A stretch of DNA of 64,000 nt, taken from NCBI RefSeq assembly GCF_018128065.1, contig NZ_CP072360.1, forward strand, positions 1,796,478 to 1,860,477. The letters run 5' to 3'. Each line of letters opens with the position of its first letter. Position 1 is the stretch's first letter. Shown one piece after another: positions 35,947 through 47,189 of this stretch. The notes below the pieces were generated by a model. It saw nothing but the letters and a program-made list of their open reading frames with translations, made no database searches and was not told where the DNA came from. A program made the translations under genes and the position numbers. The stretch comes from Prevotella melaninogenica. Its GTDB lineage: Bacteria > Bacteroidota > Bacteroidia > Bacteroidales > Bacteroidaceae.

Positions 35947-37110
35947 TTATTCTGCAATCTGCACCGTTACACGGCGGTTGAAAGAGATTGGAGACAAGGT
36001 TTCTACTCCACCCTTACCAACAGTTGTAATCTTGTTGTTCTCAACACCCATCTTAACAAGCTCGTTAGCAACAACAGATGCACGACGCTCAGATAACTTC
36101 TGATTGTAAGCAGCAGAACCTGTTGCACTGTCAGCATAACCCGTCACAAGGAGGTTATTATTATTATCCTTAGCATACTTAGCAAGTGCCTGTACGTTTA
36201 CGAGGTCTTTCTGAGAAGCAATCGTAGACTGGTTGATCTCGAAGAAGACTGAAACAGGAGTTGTCACCAACTGCTTCACTGACTCAGAAACAGTCTCAAC
36301 TGGTTTCTGATTTGCCAATTCGTTGCGAAGACGTGCATTCTCTTCTTCTGCATCCTGAAGGCGTGCATTCAGTGCATCGAGTGCTGCCTGATGCTGTACA
36401 TTGAGAGTTTCTATGTCGGGAGTCTTCTTCCAAGTGCCCTTACCGAGATTGAAGCTCAAACCAACTTCCGCATAAAGGTTATTATCGTGTGATTCCCATC
36501 CACGATACTCATTACTCGCATAGGCTGCACCATCAAGGTCTCCCTCATAGCGATTCCATCCTGCTTCAAGGTAAACACGCATTCCCTTACTCACTTTCCA
36601 AGAAGACTGAACACCTGCGCTCAAACCCATAGCATAACGGTTAGCTGACATAGAACGACCAAAACCAGCACCAGCAAACGGAACAAGGTTCCATACACGG
36701 TTCTCATTGTAACCACAGAGGAGGTTGCTCAGGTTAAACATTACCTGCTCCTGCGCAATCCAATACTTATTGCTATTATCCAGTTGAGAAGCAGGATTGT
36801 TGTCAGCACCTACACGCTTCCCCCAAAGACCTTGTATCTTTGTACGAAGACCAATACCAGGTGTGAACCACTTACCAATGGCGAAAGCTGCACCCGGCTT
36901 TGAACGGAAGTCCTTCAAAGGACTGATTGCAGCATCACGACCATGCTCTTGGTTAGAATACCATGCGTTCCAGTCTACACCGAGCTGTACAAACCAGTTG
37001 CTCCAGAACGAGTTTGTAGCAACACTGTACTTCTCAGTGAGAACTTCATCTTGGGCAAAACTGGTCATAGACACACCAGCCAACGCCAAAACTATCAATA
37101 ACTTTTTCAT
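35947..37110 (-). CDS. OmpA-family outer membrane protein with coiled-coil linker
   Basis: A 387-residue exported protein: signal peptide 1-19 (ends TSFAQ), a barrel of about 25-220 with strand patterns (VQLGVDWNAWYSNQ; AFAIGKWFTPGIGL; LYAEVGLSFNLGKG), a coiled-coil linker near 235-275 (LDALNARLQDAEEENARLR) and an OmpA C-terminal peptidoglycan-binding domain (about 285-387, VTGYADSATGSAAYNQKLSERR). Its linker differs from the OmpA protein at 3676-4758, so the two are paralogues with different spacing between membrane and wall. A TAnnTTTG box lies at 37190-37197. Family is firm. Confidence 0.92.
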   Translation of the reverse strand: MKKLLIVLALAGVSMTSFAQDEVLTEKYSVATNSFWSNWFVQLGVDWNAWYSNQEHGRDAAISPLKDFRSKPGAAFAIGKWFTPGIGLRTKIQGLWGKRVGADNNPASQLDNSNKYWIAQEQVMFNLSNLLCGYNENRVWNLVPFAGAGFGRSMSANRYAMGLSAGVQSSWKVSKGMRVYLEAGWNRYEGDLDGAAYASNEYRGWESHDNNLYAEVGLSFNLGKGTWKKTPDIETLNVQHQAALDALNARLQDAEEENARLRNELANQKPVETVSESVKQLVTTPVSVFFEINQSTIASQKDLVNVQALAKYAKDNNNNLLVTGYADSATGSAAYNQKLSERRASVVANELVKMGVENNKITTVGKGGVETLSPISFNRRVTVQIAE

Positions 37111-37189
37111 AATCTTATTATTTAACGATCTTAACCTATTCTTCTCCTTAATTACTGACCGTGCTTACCAGCAATACTAAGTCTGTTCA

Positions 37190-37197
37190 CAAAGATA
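37190..37197 (-). promoter_or_regulatory. Promoter -7 box for the second OmpA gene
   Basis: TATCTTTG on the minus strand, 80 bases upstream of the start, matches TAnnTTTG. Confidence 0.55.
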
Positions 37198-37286
37198 ATA
37201 ATTAAAATCTATCAGGATCGCTTTTCCCCAAAATTTACAATTTATTTAACGTTGAGAACTATCAAATAAAGGATTATAGTAAACTG

Positions 37287-37334
37287 TTAGCCCTATTAGG
37301 CTAATTGGATAAATTAGACTAATAGGGCTAATAA
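37287..37334. repeat. 9-bp ATTAGGCTA-type array (locus 3)
   Basis: Units AGCCCTATT, AGGCTAATT, GGATAAATT, AGACTAATA and GGGCTAATA, close to the mutL stop at 37352. Confidence 0.65.
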
Positions 37335-37351
37335 CAAGAAAGAAAAGACAA

Positions 37352-39223
37352 TCAATTATCGAAGAGATGTTCGATATCAGGCTGCTTCATAATTGCAATT
37401 ATGGGTTCGCCAGAAGGCGTGTAGTTAACATTACTACAAGCAAAGAGTTCGTTGACGATATTATCCATCTCCATACTACTCAGCACTTGCCCCTGTGGTA
37501 TGGCTGCATTACGAGCAAGACTCAATGCAAGTGCTTGATCAATTTCCTCCTTTGCACTCGTTCCGCTCTCCATAGCTGAAGCCACCATCTCATTAATCAA
37601 AGCAACGACATTCAATCCATCAATACCTGCTGGAACACCATTAACGGCATAACTTCCACCGCCAAGACTATCGAGTTGGAAGCCCATCTCTGTCATTTCT
37701 GGAAGTATCTGCTCAAGTTTCATTTGGTCGGATACGGAGAATTGAACCATCTCTGGGAAGAGAACTTTCTGAGAATGTACCTTATGTTCTGACAATTGAC
37801 GCAGATACTCCTCATAGAGAATACGAATATGCGCACGATGCTGGTCAATAATCATAAGTCCAGACTTCACCGCTGTCATGATATAACAGCCCTTATACTG
37901 ATAATGAGAGGGTGCCTTGTCTTCTATCAACGACTCTGCAACGGGCTGCATAGCCACTGAAGGAATGATTGTCCCCTCCTCTATTCCAGTGTCTAATGCG
38001 TCTGTCTCGCTCTGTTCAAACAGCTTAGACTGACGGATTTCACCGCCAGAACCCAAGCCTGCATAGAGTTCTTCCCAACCGTCTGGCACTGAAGGTTTAG
38101 CAGGTTGAGCCGTCTGTTTGAAAGGATTAAAGGACGGATTGACATCAACCTTTGGCGCAGACATTCCCGCATTAGGATTAAATACAGGAATATCAGGCTT
38201 CCCCTCTGTATCAAAGTCGATAGCAGGAATATCATTAAAGCGTCCTACAGCCTCTTTGACAGCAGCAAGCAGAATCTGCCAGATAGCTTGCTCGTTCTCA
38301 AACTTTATCTCAGTCTTAGTCGGATGGATATTTACATCGATGTTCTCTGCTGGGACATCAAAGTAAAGGAAGTAGGGTACCTGTTCCCCCTGAGGTATCA
38401 ATCGGTCGAAAGCCGTTATAACAGCCTTATGAAAATAAGGATGTTTCATATAGCGGTCGTTGACGAAGAAATACTGATGGGGAGCTTTCTTACGTGCAGA
38501 CTCTGGCTTACCAACAAAGCCGTGGATGTGACAAAGACTTGTGTCAACATCTATCGGAAGGAGATCTTGATTGAGTCGCTTACCAAACACTTCAACAATA
38601 CGCTGACGATAGCTGCAGGAACGAAGACTAAACAGTTCTGTTCCATTACTGTGCAAGGTAAACGATATCTGCGGATAGACCAATACGATACGTTCAAAGG
38701 CAGTGATGATATTATTGAGTTCGGTAGTATTCGACTTCAAGAACTTGCGCCGAGCAGGGACGTTGAAGAAGAGGTTTTCTACCGTAAAGTTACTTCCAAC
38801 AGGACAAGAACAAGGCTCTTGACCAGTAAAGCGACTACCAGCGATAGACAGGTGTGTACCCAAATCCTCACTTGCCATACGTGTTTTCAGCTCTATCTGA
38901 GCCACGGCAGCAATGGAAGCCAATGCCTCTCCACGGAAACCCATCGTACGAAGTGAGAAAAGATCGTCTGCCTTACGAATCTTAGACGTGGCATGACGCT
39001 CGAAAGAAAGGCGTGCATCGGTCTCCGACATACCCTTTCCATCATCGATTACCTGAATAGAAGTGCGACCAGCATCAACCACCAACACATCAATATGCGT
39101 TGCTCCAGCATCAATGGAGTTTTCCACCAACTCCTTAATAACCGAAGCTGGACGTTGGATAACCTCACCGGCTGCAATTTGGTTGGCTACACTGTCTGGT
39201 AAAAGTTGTATAATATCACTCAT
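37352..39223 (-). CDS. mutL: DNA mismatch repair protein MutL
   Basis: MutL links MutS mismatch recognition to strand removal. The N-terminal GHKL ATPase is clear: [22 protein letters not shown] and [10 protein letters not shown]. The C-terminal dimer domain follows after a linker. Counting from [10 protein letters not shown] (39223) gives 623 residues; a longer frame to 39301 adds 26 unlikely residues. The endonuclease motif DQHAX2EX4E of nuclease-type MutL reads [14 protein letters not shown] here, and the C-terminal CPHGRP-like metal site reads YTPSGEP, so endonuclease activity is doubtful. The gene follows ostA and a small membrane-protein gene on the same strand. Identification is firm. 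Confidence 0.93.
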   Translation of the reverse strand: MSDIIQLLPDSVANQIAAGEVIQRPASVIKELVENSIDAGATHIDVLVVDAGRTSIQVIDDGKGMSETDARLSFERHATSKIRKADDLFSLRTMGFRGEALASIAAVAQIELKTRMASEDLGTHLSIAGSRFTGQEPCSCPVGSNFTVENLFFNVPARRKFLKSNTTELNNIITAFERIVLVYPQISFTLHSNGTELFSLRSCSYRQRIVEVFGKRLNQDLLPIDVDTSLCHIHGFVGKPESARKKAPHQYFFVNDRYMKHPYFHKAVITAFDRLIPQGEQVPYFLYFDVPAENIDVNIHPTKTEIKFENEQAIWQILLAAVKEAVGRFNDIPAIDFDTEGKPDIPVFNPNAGMSAPKVDVNPSFNPFKQTAQPAKPSVPDGWEELYAGLGSGGEIRQSKLFEQSETDALDTGIEEGTIIPSVAMQPVAESLIEDKAPSHYQYKGCYIMTAVKSGLMIIDQHRAHIRILYEEYLRQLSEHKVHSQKVLFPEMVQFSVSDQMKLEQILPEMTEMGFQLDSLGGGSYAVNGVPAGIDGLNVVALINEMVASAMESGTSAKEEIDQALALSLARNAAIPQGQVLSSMEMDNIVNELFACSNVNYTPSGEPIIAIMKQPDIEHLFDN

Positions 39224-39231
39224 GAATGATT

Positions 39232-39522
39232 CTATAAAGCTATGAATAAAAATAAGATAAGAAACGCAATAACACCTGCCGAAAGAATCAACGACACCCA
39301 CATCGCCGTGAAGCGATTACCTCTATGACATAACACCTCAGGCTTTAAAGAACCACTGATTTTGCGCTGTAGCTCCTCTCGATACTTACTTTCCGAGACC
39401 TCTTCACCACTCAACTCACGACGAGCACGCTGCTCTAAGTCATTGAGCAGTTCCTTTCGTTCGTCCACATACATATACTCATGGTGAAAACGACGGGGTC
39501 GTGATGATTGAAAGAATAGCAT
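39232..39522 (-). CDS. Small single-pass membrane protein
   Basis: A 96-residue protein with an N-terminal charged, helical region (about 17-60, [21 protein letters not shown]) and one C-terminal membrane helix (about 72-96, [21 protein letters not shown]). It has no signal peptide, so the N-terminus is probably cytosolic. It lies between ostA and mutL on the same strand with short gaps (8 bases before mutL), so it is likely cotranscribed with them. I do not recognise a function. Confidence 0.65.
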   Translation of the reverse strand: MLFFQSSRPRRFHHEYMYVDERKELLNDLEQRARRELSGEEVSESKYREELQRKISGSLKPEVLCHRGNRFTAMWVSLILSAGVIAFLILFLFIAL

Positions 39523-39581
39523 TATTATTGTAGAATGTTACTTAAGGAAATGCCTAACGGCTTACTTTTTATCAAATATCG

Positions 39582-41513
39582 TCACTCTATCTGCTGACGT
39601 GGTGGTAATGTCACTCGCGAATTACGTACCGTTGCATTCGTCTTACGTGGAGCCAATCGGAAGATATCATTCTTATCCTTAGGTCGTGCCTCATCGAAAA
39701 GTTCAAAGCGAGGTAGCGTCAACTTGTCAGGTGGTATCTGTGTCATTGGACTAATCACGCCATTCGACTTCGACATCCATATCTTTTGCAACTTTCGTAT
39801 GGGTGATATAAACATCCGAAGTGTGTCTGTCTCCGTATAATTATGTCCAATGAGCGTACTGTCTTTATCGGTATGATAGAAGATTACTTCTACATTTCCC
39901 CACGCATCAACACGTCGAAGTGCACCATCAACAAAGTCGGCTCGCATGTCATTAGAGGATATCTGATTATAGTACTTGGGTTCAGGAAGTCTCTCTATTG
40001 AGAAAGCATTGCCATAAACAAATGCCTGACGGATAGTAGAGTCATTCATATAAGCCTTGATAGAATCGCCCACCAACTGTCGTGTACCGCTCCAAACGAT
40101 AGGATAATCATACATCGTCAGACATGAATCCTTAGTATTGGCGACCATAAATCCACATACAGCCTGCACGTCTGTGCGATAAGCACGAACATTGTTCACA
40201 CCATATATCTCACGATACATCTGTGGAGTGTTCATGTGAAAGCCCTTCATACTAATGGTATCCGCATGAACATAGAGCGTGTCACCTTGTGAAAAGTCCT
40301 TGGCTACAGGACCAGGATTACCTCCAAAGGCTATCGCTGCAGAGTCTGTATAATGCAAGTAATCACCATAGAATGCGTGCTTACCCTTATAATCGATGTA
40401 GTAGACGTTGCCTTCGCCAGTCCCCTCGTGCGTATTACTATTATAGGTAAGATCACGACCTGTCACCGTGCGTTGCTTTAACTTATCCACAATCTTCACA
40501 TTTCCTCGTCCAGAACTATAGCCTGTCTTCGCATTATAAGTCACCTCATCACCCGTAATGACACGCTGTGCCTTACGATCATCTATCTTAACATTACCAC
40601 GTGCGTTACTATGTCCGGTCTTCTCATTATAGAATACATCCTGCCCAATGATTGTACGGTTGTTTGCTTTGTCTACAATCTTCACATTACCATGACCTTC
40701 AGCCTCACCAGTTGAACTGTTATAGATAATATTATCACCTTCAACATCCTGCTTAGGAGAAGTGATAGCTGAACGTCCATTAAGTTCCATTTGGTCGGTC
40801 TTACTATTGTAGGTACCATCATTTGTATGCACAACCTCACCTTTGGCAGTCTTGATAACCGACTTACCAATGACATGCACCAGACCTGTCTCGGTATTAC
40901 CATGCGCCTCTGGAGTATTAATACGATACTTTGGCGTAAACATAACCACGTCACCAAAGAAGTTGGCATCGTGTGTTTCTGTATTGTAATCGCCCTGATC
41001 GGCAATAACCGTATTACCATTGTAAACCAACGTACCACGTCCACCAAAGTAGTTTGCTACCTTTGAAGCTGTGTTATAATCCAAACTATCACAACGGAGA
41101 GACCTACCAGGCTCTCTTGCTATCACCTTGCCACGTATATGAACCATCTGTGCAAAGCCATCATAATGGAGACGTTGGCAATCAAGGGTCACGCCACCAG
41201 GACGAGTAATGTGTACACGGCTAAAAGCTTTGAACCAATTTGATTTCTCATTAAAGTAAGCACTATCGCACTTAAGCGTCATTCCCTTATAACGAAAACG
41301 AACATCACCTTTAGCAATCATCACATCAGGCATCTCCATCTGATTATGACGTAGATTACTGGCATGGTCAATATAGAACTTATCACCCTTCTTTTCCGTT
41401 ACATTCTGTGCCTGAAGCGACTGCGATTGCCATAGCCCAAACAGGCATAGAATCATAGTTATCAAGATTCTATGCCCGCAAAATATATCTTTATACCTGT
41501 TGTTTATTGTCAT
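39582..41513 (-). CDS. OstA/LptA-like LPS-transport protein
   Basis: A 643-residue secreted protein (signal peptide about 1-35, ending LQAQ) of the OstA-like group used in lipopolysaccharide transport. The body is a long series of beta-jellyroll repeats with GRGNVKIVDK and NARGNVKIDD segments and alternating TYNAKTG turns, as in LptA/LptD periplasmic domains that line the lipid path. It overlaps the preceding surA-like gene by 4 bases (ATGA), and lptB lies elsewhere in the window (54321-55148). It is larger than E. coli LptA and may combine LptA and LptC-like segments. Function is inferred from the family. Confidence 0.85.
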   Translation of the reverse strand: MTINNRYKDIFCGHRILITMILCLFGLWQSQSLQAQNVTEKKGDKFYIDHASNLRHNQMEMPDVMIAKGDVRFRYKGMTLKCDSAYFNEKSNWFKAFSRVHITRPGGVTLDCQRLHYDGFAQMVHIRGKVIAREPGRSLRCDSLDYNTASKVANYFGGRGTLVYNGNTVIADQGDYNTETHDANFFGDVVMFTPKYRINTPEAHGNTETGLVHVIGKSVIKTAKGEVVHTNDGTYNSKTDQMELNGRSAITSPKQDVEGDNIIYNSSTGEAEGHGNVKIVDKANNRTIIGQDVFYNEKTGHSNARGNVKIDDRKAQRVITGDEVTYNAKTGYSSGRGNVKIVDKLKQRTVTGRDLTYNSNTHEGTGEGNVYYIDYKGKHAFYGDYLHYTDSAAIAFGGNPGPVAKDFSQGDTLYVHADTISMKGFHMNTPQMYREIYGVNNVRAYRTDVQAVCGFMVANTKDSCLTMYDYPIVWSGTRQLVGDSIKAYMNDSTIRQAFVYGNAFSIERLPEPKYYNQISSNDMRADFVDGALRRVDAWGNVEVIFYHTDKDSTLIGHNYTETDTLRMFISPIRKLQKIWMSKSNGVISPMTQIPPDKLTLPRFELFDEARPKDKNDIFRLAPRKTNATVRNSRVTLPPRQQIE

Positions 41514-42952
41514 TTAAACCAACCTTCGTATTGGAACTTACAATTTCTATATCGAGGATTAATCCTCACATAGGTTTCCTTTACCTTCTTTACAACCCAA
41601 TCATGGAGAACCTCTTTTCTACGCTTAGCTGTAACGATGTCACGCATAGCTTGGAAATCCTCTGTTATCGTTGCTCTATGTTCTGGCACACGAGCCTTCA
41701 ACTTCACGATAGCGCACACAACTTTTCCACGAGCATTCACCATCTGGAAAGGCTTTGAAACCTCATCGACCTTCATTGTATCAACGATACGAGCCACTTC
41801 TGTTGGCAAATCCTTCATCTTAAAACGTGAGGTACGAGCGTTCTCTGTTGAGTTAACCATCAGTCCATGGTTATTTTTCGTATCCTTATCATCAGAGAGA
41901 TAAGCCGTTGCATCTTCAAAAGTAAACTTACCATTTCTGATATCCTTACCAATAGAATCCAAACGCTCCTTAGCAGCATCAATAGAAGCTATTGAAACAT
42001 TTGGTTTCAGAAGAATATGACGAACGTTCACCTTATCGCCACGACGGTCAATAAGCTGTATGATATGATAACCAAACTCGCTCTCAACAACCTTTGAAAC
42101 CTTCTTTGGATCAGTAAGATTGAAAGCTGCTGCAGCAAAAGCTGGATCGAGCATACCACGTCCCATATAACCCAACTCACCACCCTGACGCGCAGAACCT
42201 GGGTCCTCAGAGTAAAGGCGAGCTAAGGTTGCAAAAGAAGTCTCGCCCTTCGTGACACGGTCAGTATAGTCACGCAATTGATTTTTAATACGGTTTACCT
42301 CCTCAGTCTCAACCTTTGGCGTTTGTGTAAGAATCTCCACTTCAACCGTTGTAGGAATCATTGGAATGCTATCCACTGGCAACTTCCTGAAGTATTCACG
42401 TACCTCAGCTGGTGAAACCTTGACGTCGCTCACCAATTTCTCCTGCATCTTCTGTACGAGTTGACGGTTCTTATAATCGTCATGTAGGTCTTGGCGAATC
42501 TGCGTCATACTCTTATTCTGAAATTCCTCGAGCTTCTCCTTTGACCCAATCTGTGGAAGAGAAATCCAGTAGTTAATCTGCTGATCAACACCTTGAGCAA
42601 TCTCTGACTCTGTTACCTCAATACTATCGAGAGCTGCCTGATGTAGAAACAGTTTCTGAACAGCAATCTGCTCTGGTAGGATACACTCAGGATCTCCATC
42701 CCACTTCATACCTTCTGCCTCGCCTTGTAGCTTCATTATCTCTACCTCTGACTTCAAGATAGGTTCATCACCTACAACCCAGATAACCTCATCAATAACG
42801 CTATTTGGCTTATCTACCGTAGCAAACTCAGTCTTCACCGTATCAGCCAGAGCGACAGGACCACTTGCACGGAATGCACCAGCATGCAGTCCCATTGCAG
42901 TAAGAACTGTACTTGCAAGCAGGACTATTGTTTTTCCTTTATTTATCTTCAT
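41510..42952 (-). CDS. SurA-like peptidyl-prolyl isomerase
   Basis: A 480-residue exported chaperone/isomerase. The signal peptide is at about 1-25. An N-terminal SurA-type domain (NSVIDEVIWVVGDEPILKSE) is followed by parvulin domains: one clear (about 195-295, PTTVEVEILTQTP, SEDPGSARQGGELGYMGRGML, GYHIIQLIDRRGD) and a second weaker one (about 295-400, VNVRHILLKPNVS). Family members protect unfolded outer-membrane proteins in the periplasm. It is translationally coupled to ostA (4-base overlap) and follows ppiC after 17 bases. The pair of parvulin proteins probably work together. Family is firm. Confidence 0.88.
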   Translation of the reverse strand: MKINKGKTIVLLASTVLTAMGLHAGAFRASGPVALADTVKTEFATVDKPNSVIDEVIWVVGDEPILKSEVEIMKLQGEAEGMKWDGDPECILPEQIAVQKLFLHQAALDSIEVTESEIAQGVDQQINYWISLPQIGSKEKLEEFQNKSMTQIRQDLHDDYKNRQLVQKMQEKLVSDVKVSPAEVREYFRKLPVDSIPMIPTTVEVEILTQTPKVETEEVNRIKNQLRDYTDRVTKGETSFATLARLYSEDPGSARQGGELGYMGRGMLDPAFAAAAFNLTDPKKVSKVVESEFGYHIIQLIDRRGDKVNVRHILLKPNVSIASIDAAKERLDSIGKDIRNGKFTFEDATAYLSDDKDTKNNHGLMVNSTENARTSRFKMKDLPTEVARIVDTMKVDEVSKPFQMVNARGKVVCAIVKLKARVPEHRATITEDFQAMRDIVTAKRRKEVLHDWVVKKVKETYVRINPRYRNCKFQYEGWFK

Positions 42953-42969
42953 TGAAATGCTATATTATC

Positions 42970-44394
42970 TTAATGCTTATTAACTGTTGAAAGAACTTTC
43001 TTGTCAACAACCACTTTATACTTCTTGCGCAAAGCTTCTACCCATGCCTTCTCAAGTTCCTCTTGATAATTAGAAACAACGAGGTCACGCACATCTTCCA
43101 TTCCCTCTGGTGCCTTTATCTTCTTACCGAACACAGCATCAATAGGGTAACCTGCAACAGGTTTCACAGTCGTCTTTATACCGAAGACATCACGGTCTAT
43201 CAATGAATTATCACCCTTTCGGAAGATACCCTTCTCCACACGAATACGGATGGTGTTATCAGCATTGAACTTATCACGCAGTTTCTCTGCCCACTGGTTA
43301 AAAGGTACATTCTTCACGCATGCCTTCACTGCATCCACATCATCCTTTGTTTTCACATGATAGGCTATACCCTTAAAACGTGGTTCACTCCATTTATATT
43401 GTTTCTTATGCTTGCGGAAATAAGCATCGAGTGCCTTTTCATCTTTAGCAGCCTTATCCCATACCTCACGGTTACTCATTTCAATCATCAACAAACCGTC
43501 ATAATACTCACGGATAAGATTTTTCATATTTGGGTCTTTCTCCTCCAATGAAGCAAGTTTCCTATCTAACAACTGTTCCTGAGTTACAGTCTTTCCTTCA
43601 CTCTTTACAAGAGAATCGAGCTTCTGATCAACAATCTGTTCACGCAATCCTTGCATCTCGATATACTTCATAATATCAGAATGAAGCGTTTCATAAGTTG
43701 GGAAGCTCTCACGACCACCCATCTTAATGATATGATAACCAAAAGGAGAAAGTACAGGAGCACTTATCTCACCTGGCTTCAAAGCAAACAGAGCCTTCTC
43801 AAACTCAGGTACTGTCTGCCCTTTCTGAAGATGTAACAACTCACCACCATTCATGGCTGAGTTAACATCAGTTGAATATTTCTTTGCAAGCTCAGCAAAG
43901 TTAGCACCGCCTCGAAGAGCGTTATAGATAGAATCTGCCAACTGCTTAGCTGCCTCTTGAGCTTCCTTGTCTGCATTCTGATACAGCCCGATGAGAATAT
44001 GTGCACAATTCCACATACCACCATTTGCCTCCACCTGCTGCTGTGCCTCACGATAAAGTTTTCGTCCTTCCGCCTCAACATCTGCATCTGTTATAAAGGT
44101 AGGACGAATCTGTTGGTTACGATAGCCAAGAAACTCCTTCTTGAAAGAGCTAAGTGTGTCAAGGCATGCATCAAGTGCAGCTTGTACTTTCAGCTTGTAA
44201 TTAATAAAGAGGTCTACATATTCATCAACACTCTTCTTATCAATTACACCTTCAGCATTATTCTTATTATACGAATACTCAAATTCTGAACGGCTCACCG
44301 GCTGTCCATTGATAGTCATTATTGTTGGGTCAGCCTGCCCGTATACCATTGTCGTCAAGAGCAGGAGAGCTGACAGAATTACTTTGAATTTCAT
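42970..44394 (-). CDS. PpiC/SurA-type peptidyl-prolyl isomerase
   Basis: A 474-residue exported protein with a signal peptide (about 1-20). Residues about 120-235 form a parvulin rotamase domain (ILIGLYQNADKEAQEAAKQ; KYSTDVNSAMNGGELLHLQKGQTVPEFEKALFALKPGEIS; GYHIIKMGG), with a long alpha/beta extension after it. It resembles a periplasmic PpiD/PrsA-type folding factor. It lies 17 bases before the surA-like gene on the same strand and 72 bases after guaB, where a hairpin (44416-44445) could slow or split transcription. Family is firm; the division of labour with the SurA protein is unknown. Confidence 0.86.
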   Translation of the reverse strand: MKFKVILSALLLLTTMVYGQADPTIMTINGQPVSRSEFEYSYNKNNAEGVIDKKSVDEYVDLFINYKLKVQAALDACLDTLSSFKKEFLGYRNQQIRPTFITDADVEAEGRKLYREAQQQVEANGGMWNCAHILIGLYQNADKEAQEAAKQLADSIYNALRGGANFAELAKKYSTDVNSAMNGGELLHLQKGQTVPEFEKALFALKPGEISAPVLSPFGYHIIKMGGRESFPTYETLHSDIMKYIEMQGLREQIVDQKLDSLVKSEGKTVTQEQLLDRKLASLEEKDPNMKNLIREYYDGLLMIEMSNREVWDKAAKDEKALDAYFRKHKKQYKWSEPRFKGIAYHVKTKDDVDAVKACVKNVPFNQWAEKLRDKFNADNTIRIRVEKGIFRKGDNSLIDRDVFGIKTTVKPVAGYPIDAVFGKKIKAPEGMEDVRDLVVSNYQEELEKAWVEALRKKYKVVVDKKVLSTVNKH

Positions 44395-44415
44395 TGTTAT
44401 TATTTTAACGCAGGT

Positions 44416-44445
44416 ACCCTCTCCCCTAAAAACAGGGAAGAGGGT
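44416..44445 (-). terminator. Hairpin between guaB and ppiC
   Basis: ACCCTCTCCCC pairs with GGGAAGAGGGT allowing one bulge. There is no T run downstream on the minus strand, so it may attenuate or process the transcript. Confidence 0.45.
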
Positions 44446-44466
44446 GAATATTTATCGTCTATTTTA

Positions 44467-45960
<1,494 letters not shown>

Positions 45961-45978
45961 TTAGAAATTTATTGCATG

Positions 45979-45986
45979 CAAATTTA
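45979..45986 (-). promoter_or_regulatory. Promoter -7 box for guaB
   Basis: TAAATTTG on the minus strand, 28 bases upstream of the start. Confidence 0.6.
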
Positions 45987-46210
45987 GCAATTAAAAATCA
46001 AACAGACAGGCTTTTTCCTGTTTTTCTCATACCTTATTAAAAGTATTTAATATTTATTCCTTAACATATTCCCTACTTTTCGCCAATGACTGTAAAATCT
46101 CAAGCCTACATTCATACTTCCTAAAAGCCAACATATAGATAATAACACACTCATTATCAGACAATAACAAGCATCTATAGATTGTATCAATGAGTGTATA
46201 GAATTTATCT

Positions 46211-46242
46211 GTTGTAGCAGATTGAAAAAACCACTAACTTTG
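46211..46242 (+). promoter_or_regulatory. Promoter for dps
   Basis: GTTG (46211-46214), a 20-base spacer and TAACTTTG (46235-46242), 42 bases before the start codon. Confidence 0.65.
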
Positions 46243-46283
46243 CACTCGTAAACAAGAAACAACAACTTAAAAACATATTAAAG

Positions 46284-46772
46284 ATGAGAACATTAGATTT
46301 ATTAGGATTAGACGAGAAGAAGGTACAGAACGTAGTAAACGAACTTTCAGTTTTATTGGCAGACCTTCAAGTATTCTACAGCAACCTCCGCAATTTCCAC
46401 TGGAACGCGAAAGGACATGGTTTCTTTGTATTGCATAGCAAGTATGAGGAACTATACAACGATGCAGCAGAGAAGGTTGATGAGGTAGCAGAGCGAATCC
46501 TTCAGTTAGGTAGCAATCCAGAGAGCCGTTTCAGTGAATATCTCAAGGTCGCAGAAATCAAAGAGGCTGACGTTGTTAGTTGCAGCAAAGAGGCTGTTGA
46601 TTTGCTCTTAGACTACTATAAGACACTGATTACACGTGAGCGTAGAATCATCGAACTTGCTTCAGATGCAAAGGATGATACAACAGTTTCATTGATGAGC
46701 GATTTCCTCAAAGAACAGGAAAAGACTGTTTGGATGCTCGTTGCTACAAAGTCACAGAGCTGCGCAGAATAA
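46284..46772 (+). CDS. dps: Dps-family ferritin-like DNA protection protein
   Basis: A 162-residue ferritin-fold protein that forms a dodecameric shell storing iron and protecting DNA from peroxide. The four-helix bundle is visible: LSVLLADLQVFYSNLRNFHWNAKGHGFFVLH with the conserved ferroxidase His and Trp, and YEELYNDAAEKVDEVAERILQLG with the acidic iron ligands. The N-terminus lacks a long basic tail, so DNA binding may be weaker than in E. coli Dps. Family members are often controlled by peroxide or iron sensors; I see a standard promoter but no clear OxyR box. It is followed by a 122-bp inverted-repeat element. Confidence 0.93.
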   Translation: MRTLDLLGLDEKKVQNVVNELSVLLADLQVFYSNLRNFHWNAKGHGFFVLHSKYEELYNDAAEKVDEVAERILQLGSNPESRFSEYLKVAEIKEADVVSCSKEAVDLLLDYYKTLITRERRIIELASDAKDDTTVSLMSDFLKEQEKTVWMLVATKSQSCAE

Positions 46773-46794
46773 TACAAAAACATTATAAATAGCC

Positions 46795-46916
46795 AAGAGA
46801 CTGAGTCAAAAGTAAGGATGCACAGCATGTGCATTTGTCAGAAGGCTTAACTGAAGGATTGAATAGACTTGTAGCACTCCTTCATTAGCACAGACTACTT
46901 TTTGATTCAGTCTCTT
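46795..46916. repeat. 122-bp inverted-repeat element after dps
   Basis: The arms AAGAGACTGAGTCAAAAGTA and, reverse-complemented, AAGAGACTGAATCAAAAAGTA match over 20 bases, with an internal ATGCAC/GTGCAT hairpin. The right arm is followed by T-rich sequence. It looks like a MITE or degenerate element end pair, and it may stop dps transcription. Confidence 0.65.
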
Positions 46917-47066
46917 TCTTGTTTTTTTACATGAAAAGAAAGAATTATTTTTAGAACTTTCTAGCAAATATTTCCCATATGAGTTAGCCATTATCTTCTT
47001 ACAATAACTCTTTATCATAACCATAAAGGCTCTATACTTTCATCTTCAGCCAACATGTTATTACTC

Positions 47067-47127
47067 CGCACATATCGTGTTGTTGCCCCGCACATATCGT
47101 GCTATTGGTTAACACCATTAGTGCTGA
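47067..47127. repeat. 22-bp CAC-N5-GTG palindrome array, 3 units (locus 3)
   Basis: Cores begin at 47069, 47091 and 47113, exactly 22 bases apart, with central bases ATATC, ATATC and CATTA. Confidence 0.8.
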
Positions 47128-47189
47128 GTGCTAAATCCCTTGCAATATATTACCGATGCGGAGTCAACTTACTACTATCAGCAGCGTAA

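Larger units (their letters stand above)
46773..47189. other. Convergent intergenic region dps / antitoxin
   Basis: Holds a 122-bp inverted-repeat element (46795-46916), which also serves as a dps terminator, and a CAC-N5-GTG array at 47067-47127. No gene is seen. Confidence 0.6.

Noticed and set aside
39224..39301. A longer mutL start
   Set aside because: The added 26 residues are not found in the MutL family, and [10 protein letters not shown] is the usual N-terminus.
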